Shown here: positions 36,961 to 51,000 of the stretch, piece after piece | Numbering within the stretch: position 1 is the stretch's first letter | Layout: each line of letters opens with the position of its first letter | Source of the DNA: Pomacea canaliculata | Taxonomy: Eukaryota > Mollusca > Gastropoda > Architaenioglossa > Ampullariidae | Length of the DNA stretch: 64,000 nt | Assembly (NCBI RefSeq): GCF_003073045.1 | Contig: NC_037590.1 | Location: 1,178,001 to 1,242,000, forward strand | Reading direction: 5' to 3' | Notes under the pieces: model-generated | What the model was told of the DNA's origin: nothing | What the model saw: only the letters and a program-made list of their open reading frames with translations | The model's database searches: none | Made by a program: the position numbers and the translations under genes

Positions 36961-37856
36961 TCAGATATTCGAGGAAGACTTATTTTCTTGGATCAGTGGA
37001 ATATCAGTCTCCAATGACTGTCATTAACAGTGTCGTTAAAACAACATCAAGTGTGAAGTGGTGTATAAGTGACCTTGTGCCGAACTATAAACGCTAGCAT
37101 TTTCTGTTGACAATCAAACAGGAAAAGAAACTTTTCTTCGTGTAGGACTATGTATAATTGGAATCGTTAGATGAAAATATGGATTAACTGTGGACGTATA
37201 TTGAGCGATCGTTTTTCTTCATTACTCGTGTATTTTTATTGATCAGTGTAACATAACTTCTCCATAATTAAATTTAGACAGGGCCTGCAACGAAGCAGAT
37301 TTAGTTGTCCTGTCCTGTTTACAACTGGAAAAGAGAATGAGCAAATGTCTAGGCGACTGCGTGCATGGTGATCACGTCAGTCTCTGTGATATACATGGAG
37401 GATGTCAGTGTGTGTGCATCATTCCCAAGACCATCAGCATTATTTATTCTGGCGAATATTTATTCATGAGAGCAATATCAAAAGAGACAAACTGCACAGC
37501 AGGCGCCTCAAGTCCCAATATCGTAAAACTGTTATTAGTAGAAGCTAACATTTTTACAACTGCACTTTGTATCACATAGAAGGATGAAGAGAACTATAGT
37601 TGTTGTAAACAAAAAGTGTGAGTAAATAAGTGTTTGGCTATTCTCAGGTTTTGAGTCTTTGATAACATCAATTGTTTAAGTTTTAATACCACAGAAAAGA
37701 ATGCAGACTCTGAATACAGAATTAAGTAATAGATTTAATCCACACGCATTTAGCAGACATCAAAATTTAAAAAAATCTTGCATCAGTTTACAATTCCTTT
37801 GCTATTCTGATGATGCAAAGTATTTTAACTATCAGTCAGTTTCAATACTCATATGT
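36961..37856. other. Intergenic stretch, nothing recognised
   Basis: Between the SINE region and the 3' end of NDUFB10. Small open frames only. A TTTAAT at 37734-37739 may be the minus-strand ATTAAA poly(A) signal of NDUFB10. Confidence 0.4.
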
Positions 37857-40395
37857 TTACATTAAGGGTTTGTCAGGATTCTGTCTGTGCCACAGAAGTC
37901 GATGTTTCTGCTTCATGTAGACGTCAATGACATTACCATTACATCCGATTTCCCCATCTGCAGCAAAAGCACAAAACACTATCACTAAGACAGGATGGTA
38001 ATATATATATAAGAACCCTAACCCCTAATCAAGGAGTTGCTAACGACATTGACAAAAGTGATAAAACTGTCATTCACAAACGGACATAACCATAAGTCAC
38101 TATAATGCAGAAGACAGCAAACTACCAGCTTTATTTAACACTATTAATTAAACTGACTGCATAAAGCCTTGAATAGGAAAACAATGCCACACAACAAGAT
38201 CTAGAAGTTAAAATATATTCTGTTTTAGGGCAGTCTTGTCATCTTTGACCTGTTAGGGAATGAGGTTATTAAGCATTGATCTTGGCATAATTTTTTTTAA
38301 AGATGGTGTTTATCTCTTTGGTCTTTTTCTTTCCTTATCTCCCTGCAGAGCAATGTACCCTTCACTTCATGGATCAACTGTATTTCACCACACAAATGGT
38401 GAGCTAACTGGCCTGAGATATCCATGATCTAACCATTCTACTCACCACTTTTGTTTTACATTTTTTCGATTCTCTTCTGATGAAATCTAGAAGTCTATTA
38501 AGAAATGTTGTACATAAAATTAACATAATGTGAAATATTGACCAATGCTTACATTTTATGAACCAGTTAGTCGCAGCATTTTCATAGTCGTCAACAATCT
38601 TTTTACATTTGCGTTCTGCATCAGGGCCCTCCCAGTGCATACACTCAATACGGCGCTGCCGCAAAATCTGCACAATCTTGCTATCCACCTGCCTGAATAT
38701 CAAGTAAGCAAATCATTTCATAAACCATAACATCTTTATCAATGCAGCATATGGAACCAGTCCACACACCAAAAAACCTTAACAAAAGTTGCCATAAACC
38801 TCTCTATGCCAGGAAAACATATTTCTAATGACTGGACTTCTATGAGTGTTTTTCTCTTTTGTTTTTTAATACTCAGTTTTAGTCATTTAAATTGTGTAAA
38901 CTAATACAAAGAAATTAAAGAGGTTCAAGTAAATCTTTTTTTTTTCTGGACATTTAAGACACTATAATAAAGCATTAAGTCCATTTGTAGAAAAGACCTC
39001 TGCTTTAGTGTAACAGGATAGTCTAAGTGTGTGATAAGCTTACTTATCCCGATGGAATTGCTCCTGGGCTTCATAAATGCATGTAGCATCTTCCACCTCA
39101 CACTGGTCAACTGTTTTCACACGTGGGAACTTCCGATGATAGTAAACAGTTTTATTCTTGCTTTGAAGGGGCATCACTATCTTCTCTGTAACATGTAAAC
39201 ATTGTATTGAAGTTATGAAATAATTCTATTCACCTAAAATAAATCTTCCCAAGATATTGCTGGCTATGCAGTTTTGAGTATACTGACTGTTCAACACCAG
39301 ATTTGCTCATTAATGAATGCTGGAAGACAGCAAAAATTGACTCCTGAAACTGACTACACAGTTGGTAAAGCAGATAGCCAAGTGATCAGAGCAGTGGTAA
39401 GACTGGAGGCTTGTACAAATACCAATTTGATATCTAATTCCACCTGAAAACCCCCCGGAAAACCTGCTGGTCCCAAGCCCAGATGAAGGAGGGTTGGGCA
39501 TGGTGCTAGCAGCCCCACCCTGTAAAACAACCATGCTACAGAAACCCCAAATGCAACACAGGCTTGTACAAATGCCACTTTGACATTTATGTGGTGCACC
39601 ATGTTTATTAGTTGATTCAGCAATCAAAAGAGTACCTGACCCCTTTAAAAGGGTTGAGGAATGTAAAACAATAAGGGAGAGATTAGCACTGCACTTAAGA
39701 AAAAGCTTTCCCCAAAAAGTGCAGTCTTTAACACCTCACTCTCCAATTACCAAAAGGTCACTGGACTACCTTTACCCTTTAAATAAATTATGGGATAATC
39801 AAGTCTATTCTATGACCTAGTACATGCTTAAAATAAAAAAAAAAACCCTCTAAATGACCATAGAACACCACATACACACATCATTTTCTTTGAACTTCCT
39901 GCAAAGTACAGGGCAAATACAATCTTCTGTGGTTTTTACGCAGACTGTTTGGCCTCTTTTCAAGTTAAATTTCTAGCTCATGTGTTTGACGTTTGGATTC
40001 AATGTTGTGACCAACACAATGTATGGTTTCAAATTGAAACGTCACCTAAAAATACAAATCTTTATAAAGCATAGTATTGTGCTACAATGTCGACGCTCGT
40101 GATAAGGCATAATTTTGCATAACACGTAACGGTACGCTTCATGGAGCTAAAGTTTAGGCTATAGTGCTGATCTTATGCTGATAGTAATGACTTAGTGAAT
40201 CACTGCAAATGCCCCAACTTTTTTGTTCCTTCATCTTCACATATTTGATGTCTTATATGTTTGCTTGTGATGATAATTAAACAGTTAGAACCTAAATGGC
40301 ATTTCCATACCTCTTACAAACGAGACTGGGCCGTCGAGAATTTTGAAAAGACCCATAGCAAACTTTTCATATGGAGGTTCATTGCTGTCTGTCAT
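37857..40395 (-). CDS. NDUFB10: NADH dehydrogenase (ubiquinone) 1 beta subcomplex subunit 10
   Basis: Accessory subunit of mitochondrial respiratory complex I (intermembrane-space side of the distal membrane arm). Exons: 40395-40311, 39185-39044, 38692-38553, 37957-37857. They sum to 468 nt with matching phases, 155 residues (human about 172, mostly a shorter N-terminus here). Family features: KFAMGLFKILDGPVSFVR near the start, YYHRKFPRV, conserved cysteines in DQCEVEDATCIYEA and in RRIECMHWEGPDAERKCKK (Cys pairs for intermembrane-space disulfides), then AATNWFIKYGEIG and the end NPDKPLM. The start is the only in-frame ATG in the first exon. It lies head to head with RPL3, about 260 bp apart. 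Confidence 0.93.
39395..39605. repeat. Interspersed repeat with direct-repeat ends in NDUFB10 intron
   Basis: CTTGTACAAATACCAATTTGA (near 39412) and CTTGTACAAATGCCACTTTGA (near 39564) are direct copies around a GAAGGAGGGTTGGGCATGG segment. It has the look of a dispersed invertebrate repeat. Family not named. Confidence 0.35.
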
Positions 40396-40655
40396 CGTTG
40401 GTCGGTTTTAATGCAAACTTTCAATGTCCCTTCGGTAAGCAAGTTGGATGAAGGTCGAAAGCTCAACTTCGATAGCCGTAAAAATATAAAAAACAGCATT
40501 TATATTTTTAACACGGAAAAATAAATATTGACTTTAATAACATTTATACAAAAATGATAAAGTAAATAATTTTATGTTTATTGAATATGCTCACTCTTAC
40601 GACTACCGGTTGCGACTTCCGACTCTTCCCAAGATGCTATGAGAGCGACCACGTT
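40396..40655. promoter_or_regulatory. Divergent NDUFB10/RPL3 promoter region
   Basis: About 260 bp between the NDUFB10 ATG (minus) and the RPL3 TOP start (plus). No TATA box next to the RPL3 start. It must hold both core promoters unless further 5' exons exist. Confidence 0.5.
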
Positions 40656-40678
40656 CTTCCTTCCTTTCTCTCGACGAC

Positions 40679-40681
<3 letters not shown>
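40656..40681 (+). promoter_or_regulatory. RPL3: RPL3 5'-TOP start; first exon ends with the ATG
   Basis: CTTCCTTCCTTTCTCTCG begins at 40656 and the ATG is 40679-40681, followed at once by the donor GTGGGTG. A pyrimidine start plus a tiny first exon is the usual ribosomal-protein layout. Confidence 0.7.
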
Positions 40682-43588
<2,907 letters not shown>

Positions 43589-43630
43589 ATGTCCTGTAGA
43601 CCATCTGTTCTGGGAATTCAGGCTAAAGGC

Positions 43631-43636
43631 ATTAAA
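43631..43636 (+). terminator. RPL3: RPL3 poly(A) signal variant
   Basis: ATTAAA 42 bases after the RPL3 stop. Confidence 0.55.
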
Positions 43637-43735
43637 GTTTAAAATTAAGTGCTGTTTTGTTCTGTTTTACAAAGAATGGTCTGAAAGTGATTTAATGAGC
43701 ACATCGAAGCTATAAATAAAAAAAACTAGTCGTGC

Positions 43736-43862
43736 CCACAGTGCCAGCTCCAGTCTTCACAATAGTTGATGAACTGTCCGTTCCTAACACTGTGGATATT
43801 AACGGGATCTGATGAAATCAAGGCTTGTACTCGAGTTTCTTGCTCAGAAGATTCCCACATTC
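43736..43862 (+). ncRNA. H/ACA-box-like snoRNA downstream of RPL3, copy 2
   Basis: Paralogue of 41166-41294. Hairpin 1 has the same CCACAGTG (43736-43743) / CACTGTGG (43788-43795). The H box ATATTA (43796-43801) fits ANANNA exactly. Hairpin 2 has diverged but folds with its own pairs: GGGA/TTCCC, TCTGA (43808-43812)/TCAGA (43844-43848) and CAAG (43819-43822)/CTTG (43839-43842). ACA at 43857-43859 is followed by three bases. TATAAATA at 43711 sits about 25 bp upstream. It lies past the likely RPL3 poly(A) site, so it may be an independent unit or in a long read-through transcript. Confidence 0.6.
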
Positions 43863-46723
43863 TTGTACCACAAGCCGAAGTTCTCAAAACTTCCCCTTTG
43901 ATCCAACTTGTGCTATGTGCAAATGTAAAAATATTTTACAGGGTTTTTGAGATCATTGAATACTTTACCAAGCAACATATTTCAATGTCAATAAACAGTG
44001 ACAATGAACTAAATCATCAGTGAAAGCTTTTTAAATCTGTCTTTTTCACCTTTTTTCCCCCATGACATCATTATAGCTATAACTGTCAAGTGGCCGCTGG
44101 TTGTGCTGAGCATTAAGTGTAATATAAAGTTAATTCCAACAGACATGTCATAGGACCCTTGATATTTTTTAATGAACAGGTAGTTTCTGGCCATTCAGTG
44201 TATCTAGAGAGCTTCATTGTCAACCCCTTTAAAGGACAAACAGCTGGTGCTATTCCAGTAAACAATGACAAAATGAGGTTATCCATAAGATAACTTTAGC
44301 ATATCGAGGAACAATAAGAGCAGTTGCTCTCAATTCTGGTGAATCAAGATGCATGTCTAAATAGGTTGTTTCCAAAGACCTTTTCATGAGGGCAGTAGCG
44401 CGTAGTTTTTATTTTAAGGAACCTGAAATAAATTCTTAATGTTGATACTATCAACCTGCAAATGAAGGCCCCAAAAGACGAATGTTTCCTTCTAATGCTG
44501 CACCTTAATAGGTGCTCGCTAAAATTCAAATGTTAGGCATCAATGAACAGCAAAAGAATCAAGCTAGTTGACTCCAACTTCTCTAAAACAACCTGTACTG
44601 CAATTTTGAAGCCTAGTAAACAGTTGTGAAGTATGTAGAAACTCGTTCATTTAACAGGTAAATTGCATGAAAGGCTTAGACTAAAATTGTTAAATTCAAT
44701 ACCTTTACATTGGCAAGTGAAAATTCATATTTCAAATTTTCTGTCTACTCAAAATCTGACCTGGTTTAAAAAAAATGGTTTCGCCCTGAGGGAAGGTACA
44801 CGTGGTGCTACTTTAACAAGTTTTCCCTAATTGCTACCCAGGCCCTCAGGCAGGGCAGAAATAAGCAATAAAACTTATTTCTCAGCTGAGTAGTTGGCGT
44901 TGCTGAAGTATCGCTCCAAGTGAAGATTTAAAAAATGTGTGGACATGTACTGATCATATTTGGTTGTCCTAATGTGTGTATTCTGTAAGTGAAAGGATGT
45001 ATGTTGAGGTACATCGGGGACCATCCCAACTCAATATAAAAAATTTGCCAATATAGTACATTTTTGAGAAAACTGGTGCCACGGATCTGCAGCCGTTGAC
45101 TTCTTGAGGCATTCACTCCAAGCAGAACAGTTTCCTCTGACCGACGGGATGATGAAAGGCACGAATGTCAAAAAACTTTACATCACACTGAGTATGTTAC
45201 CCTGGTAGTATCGATCCAAAAGGTTCTAAATCTTTACACCAACGAAAATGACGTGCACCCAGGTGACTGCTTCACTTTTCCTCAGTGAAGGGAAAAACTT
45301 AGGGAGCATGAAGTGAGCAACCTTGCCGGTAGGTGCAAGAATTAGAACTAAAGGTGTAAAAACACTAATGAGAGGTGGCACATTGATAAAAAAACTGGCG
45401 CAGGGTAGTAAAGAACCTCGGCAGGTTAGAGAGATGTTTACTGGTGTATTGAACATCCATGTCAATTCTAACCAAGCCTTGCCACATACACTAACTCTAA
45501 TAGTGCTACTGATCCTGCTCTGAGCGACTTTCTACGTGGCCATGTCCTGTATAAACATCCTGAGGACTGTTGTCCAGGGACGCGTTTTATGATGACAGTT
45601 CTCGCAGTGTATGATCTTTTAGCCAGTGTGTTCCTCACACGGGCAATTCCATTCGATTTTCACAGGAGGAAAGATCTCAGCATCAAAGCTTTTAAAATGT
45701 TTGGGTGCCAATTTGGATTGCTCCCATGATACAATGACAGCAGACAATTTTTGTTGAACTTGCATCAAGGGAAAAATAGTGATTAAAAAAAAAAATCCAT
45801 GCCATCCCCTGTAATGTAAATGAAACTAAAACTAAATTATGTTGCACTTGCACCATTCAACCAGACATCAGAACAAAAAGTGTAATCTTTTAAATTTATT
45901 CTGCACATCTTTAGACCAACAGGAACTTTCCTGCATAGGGAACTCTTCAGCTTGCTATACTGATGACATGAAAGTGAAGACACTGCTGCCATAGAGAACC
46001 AGTCAAATAGCTATTCACCTCCTGAAAACTACATTCTGAAGTACATGGCACCACTGACCTAGGAACAGTTATTTAAATGTACAGCACTCTTAGTTCTGCA
46101 ATAAATGAAGCTGTGATTTCCCTTTCTCATATTCACGCATAGGACGTACATAAAAATGCAGGTGTTCAAAGATCGACTATTAAAATTCTGGTACAGCACA
46201 CCCAGCGACTGTTACCAGACCCACACATACACACACCTTCAAGAATTCTGAAACCAGTGCTACAAGAACATTCACCACCTTACTTTTATGCTTTTTTTGC
46301 TTGGATTGGAATGACTTACCAGGTCAAAAGGAACTGTTACTGCAGTAGAACACTACATATTTCATCCTGAGAAGATATACTTGAATGACATTGTATACAT
46401 ATAAGCACACAAAAATGGCTGTAAACATAACTACAGAAATGAGAGAAAGAGGAGACCAGAGAGGGACATTCAACAGGAGTACCACAAAGAGGCACTCACC
46501 GCTCAATTTTCCAAGCAGCAAGCTCTCTCTGCAACAGATATGGCCCTTGAGAATGGCCATGCTAAACTCCACATATTAAGGAAGCATACAGACATGGGCA
46601 AAACAAAGAAGCAAACTTGACCGATGTGCCTGGGAAAAAGATGTTACACAGCATGCACTGAGCAAAAATGTCAAATTGAAAGCAATCCTGCATGTGAAGC
46701 TATGTGCAAACAAGGAGTCAAAA
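43863..46723. other. Intergenic stretch, possible end of ZNF207 3' UTR
   Basis: No gene recognised on either strand; only short open frames. A TTTATT near 45895 would be AATAAA on the minus strand and could mark a distal ZNF207 3' end. Confidence 0.35.
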
Positions 46724-46786
46724 GTGTCGCCAACTTCTGTTGGGGGCCAAGAGCCCAACAACAAGACTGCTTGTTGTGACCAACTT
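46724..46786. repeat. Structured repeat cluster, unit A (divergent)
   Basis: Same design as units B-D: GTCGCCAAC, then hairpin TGTTGGG/CCCAACA, then hairpin ACAACAAG/CTTGTTGT, then TGTGAC. Outer stem weaker than in the others. Confidence 0.55.
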
Positions 46787-47203
46787 GCCTTTTTCATGGA
46801 GGCTAGGGTCAATAGTCTTTGTGCCAACAATTATCCTCTAAAGCAAAAAAAGTACCTAGTCATGCATACTTGCAATATGAGATGCTAGAAAAGTCTGATC
46901 CGAGCAAAACAAAAAAACTTGCCTTGATGATGGCTACTGCATATCTTAATAATCTTCAATTTCTCTCCTCTGGTAGTTGGAAGTTTTGTAGATTAACAAT
47001 TTACTAAAAAAATTTTGCAATCATACTTTTAACCTGGATATTGAAAGAAAATCCATTTTTCCCATCCCAAAGTAAAAACATAAACAGCAACCAATGAACC
47101 TAGCTAATGAGATTTTAGAAGAAACACATTTACTTATGCAAACTAACTAAAAAGGCCATTCCAACTCACAGAGCCTAACATGCACACATTCTATTAAAGA
47201 CTT

Positions 47204-47276
47204 GGAAAACACATCGCCAACAGTGTTGGGGATCTTATGACCCAACAGCAGGTTTGCCTGCTGTGATGTGCTTTCC
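47204..47276. repeat. Structured repeat cluster, unit B
   Basis: Outer stem CACATC/GATGTG, extendable by GGAAA/TTTCC. Inner hairpins GTTGGG/CCCAAC and CAGCAGG/CCTGCTG. The conserved single strand is CGCCAAC. Strand unknown because the design is near-palindromic. Confidence 0.65.
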
Positions 47277-47335
47277 TTTTCTTGGAGTTTGCAGACCAGA
47301 CAGTAGGAACCAACTGCAATGTTAGGCTAAAGCAG

Positions 47336-47396
47336 GTGCATCGCCAAAACCAGTTGGGGATATAAGACCCAACAGCAAGACCTTGCTGTGATGCAC
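47336..47396. repeat. Structured repeat cluster, unit C
   Basis: Outer stem GTGCATC/GATGCAC. Inner hairpins GTTGGG/CCCAAC and CAGCAAG/CTTGCTG. The second hairpin differs from unit B by a paired change (G-C to A-T), i.e. compensatory. Confidence 0.65.
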
Positions 47397-47451
47397 TTTA
47401 AGGATGAACTACAACATATAACTTTGCCATTAAAAACAAAAACATCTCTGG

Positions 47452-47512
47452 GCATCGCCAACCTCAGTTGGGGGCCGTGATGACCCAACAGCAAGTGAAT
47501 CTGCTGTGATGC
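47452..47512. repeat. Structured repeat cluster, unit D
   Basis: Outer stem GCATC/GATGC. Inner hairpins GTTGGG/CCCAAC and CAGCA/TGCTG. Spacers between units B, C and D show no clear similarity, so only the folded core is shared. Confidence 0.65.
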
Positions 47513-48032
47513 ACTTATAATAATCAATCTTTACACAGATCCACCTCTTTCTGCAGCCACTCACACTTTGTACAGCTCTTTGCTCAGTCACTTGCTCGCC
47601 AATAGTTATCCAACACGGAGTAACACAGTCTTTCAATCATGCATTCAGCTAACACACAGCGCACCGTACCTTTGTCAGAGACTCAGGTTTCAAAGCAGTC
47701 TGCGCCAATATTTGCTTGAAGAGGGAAAAACAAAGAAAAAAGTCCTGTTACTGACAGATCTCCAGTGATGAAAAAAAAGTAACAAATGTCCACCAAACGA
47801 AATGTCATCATTTAAAGCACCTGAGACTGAAAAAGATGACCGTGTAACTAAAAATTCACCCAATGAGCACATCCAACGCGTACATAAATGCTTTTATATG
47901 TTCTTATTTTTGTTAAAGCTCACAAAATAATCTATCAGCTTGGTACTCAGTCTCTTACAATCTTAATAACATCCCAACCACCCAATGTCATCAGATGGGG
48001 GTTAATAATCTTGGACTAACATGCTCCTCCAG

Positions 48033-51000
48033 TCAAAAAGGGCTCCCATGCATTGGAGGACCCTGCATGCCTGGACGGAATGGCATGTTGAATGGCCCAG
48101 GTGGTCCAGCTGGCCGCATGCCCATTCGAGGTGGCATCCCACCCATCAAAGGCCCTGTCAAATTACAAGCACTATGATAATTCTTTCACAACCAACAAAC
48201 CATTGAAGAAATGTTGATAGAACAACAGACATATAACAGTGTGCTTTAAGCCCAAAAGGAGCCACCAGTTAGGTGGTTTCATCTAAGCAATTTAAGAAAA
48301 CTTAAATGAACAATCAGATACTTCTAACCATGCACTTTCTGTCCTTTTTATGACTAACAAATCTAAAGATCGTCTTAAATTTAGGATCAAAGTTACAGAA
48401 TAAGTTCTGTACATAAATATTAAAGACAGAGAGAGGCTTGTATATTAACTGCTTACCCTGACCCATTGGACGAGTCATACGTGGGATGTTGGGCGGATTA
48501 ACAGAGTTTAGATTAGCCAGTTTAGCATGATACTTGGGCATGGCAGCACGCTTTTCTTCCTGCAAATGTAAAGTTAGCTACTGGCACTGAGCTAGCTGCT
48601 CCCATCAAACAAATCATTTCAAGGTTACAAAAATATGTCCACCCTCTTCTGAAGCATACCCTAAAACAGTACAATTTCCACTTAAAAAAGTTTTCTTTAC
48701 CCAATTAAAAATAAGGTAATATTTATTGCATCACCCTCAAAGATCTCAATGACGCATCATTTCAGGCTGAAAAGCAATTACGAAATCTACATCTTTAAAA
48801 GACAATAGGAAGAGTTGAAATTGTCAACCAACCTTATTTGAAAGTGAACGGAGCTAAACAACATGAAGACTTGGCCATGATTACTTACCAAAGAGATATC
48901 CTCGTCAGGATGAATGAGTTTAGAGGTCAAACCTGAAGCAGACTCCGGTTTTTTAATTGTGGGTGCCCCTGTGATGGTGGCTGAGGATGACACAGCTGCT
49001 GCTGCTGGAAAGGTTGGCTTCACTGGTCCTATGGTTGATGAAGCCGTGCTAGAGACCACCGGTCCTGCCTTGAGCCAAATATTGCAGTCAAAAGCCCAAT
49101 TTCAAAACTACACATGCTTTTTAAGCAACCTTCCTTTAACTTTTCTAAATTTTCACTGCATTTTGCAATACTACATACAGAAAAATGCTACCTTAAAGAC
49201 AATGACAATCAAGTGAATCCAATAAAAAGAATGCTAAATAGGGGAACAAGATTTAATTATTTTCTTATGCTAACAAACATAAAAATACGATATAATGATC
49301 GGACATAAGCATAAAGTTACTCGGGAAAGTTGCTTACCTGTACAGCTGCAGGGAAAAGAGGCTTTGAAGGCCCTGCTGTGCCCATCATGTTTGGTGCCAT
49401 GTTTGGAGGCATAATAGGTTGTGGCGGAATAGGAGGCATCCTGCAAAGTTAGATTTCCTTCTAGGTATATCAAGGAATTAATTCTGATTATTGCAATATA
49501 ATTTATAATTATTAGCTTTGCACAAAAGCACATTTTACTAATTTTGAAGTAGGGACTGGCACACACGCCTTTCCACTGGTGGAAAGCAGGCCATCACATA
49601 ATAATCGCTTTTTTAAGTCAACGTATATACACATAGTTAAATCTGTAAAGATTTGTGGAAATGCCTGTTTTCTAATAAAATTCAAGTTCCAAGAGTAATA
49701 AATCTTGATGCAAAATAACTTGAACTTGTACCCGAAAGATGTAGTTTATGGAAAATTGACAGTTTTAATACAGATTAAAAGACGTGATTTTTTTCCTTAA
49801 AAATCAAAGTAAAAAACTTGAAACAATTATGTCTTGTAGATTAGAAATTACAGCTGTTTAAAGTTTGTTACACTTATATCCATATATCTGCCTGAAAGAT
49901 TAATGATTTTGTACTATTTCAAGATGCATAGCTTACAAGTTTTTTTTATAATGGTTACTTAGAAGTAAATGTTTTTGGTGCATTTAGTATCATAGTCCTT
50001 GAAACAGAATAATCAAAATATGATGATTACAAAATGACGAATAGAAAAATTGCATTTTCCTCAATTTTTTTTTCCAGATATGTCCTATTGCAGATTAATT
50101 TTTGATTCACCCAAGTAGAAAATCAGTCTTGGTAATTTCTTATATAAAGTACTTGAGGACTTCCTATGTTCCAAGCTGCTGTATTTAAAAATTGTTCAAT
50201 ACGTCTAAAATAGTTAGTTGTGATGCAAATCACAAGCTTTAAACAGCAGTATCTCAAATATTGAGACAGAGATTAGTTTTTCCCCTTCTATGTTCCTATA
50301 ATTGAACATAAACATGAAAAATTATCCATTTCAAAAAAAAAAAAAAAAAAAAAAAAAAAACCAACAAAAAATGCAATTTTGTGTGCCTGTACCTATTTAG
50401 AGCTAATCCTCAAAATCGTCAGGTTTTGACGTGCAACTGAAGGAATCAGAAGCCAGGAGAATACTCACCTTGGTCCCATTGCTCCCCATGGTGGCCCCAT
50501 GGGACCCATTGGTCCCATAGGCCCATGGGTCCAATAGGACCATAGGTCCCATTGGCCCCATCATTGGTCCTGGAGGCATTGGTGGCATAAGCCTGGTGCA
50601 GGGAATGGTATGCCTCCGATTGAGCTGGTGCATTATAGGTGGCACTCCAGGCTGTGAGTCCTCTTCATCTTGTGAGTCATCTGCTTTGCCATCATCTAAA
50701 AACAGAAGTTCACCAGGAATTATATTCCATTATATCAGGGGTGGGCAAATAGCGGCCCGCGGGCCGCATGCGGCCCGCCAAGTGGTTCTCTGCGGCCCGC
50801 AGAAGCCCTTTGGCAACACAAAAAAAATATTACCGAAAACCGAGTTCCAAAGAAGATTTGTTGATTTTAAGGAGATGGAATCAAAATTCAACATATTATA
50901 ATGTCCTTTTCTGTTCATGTGATGATGCATCTGATGAATTACAACTTGAAACTGATACACCTTCAATCAGATCATGCATTGAAGGAAAGGTTTTATTCCC

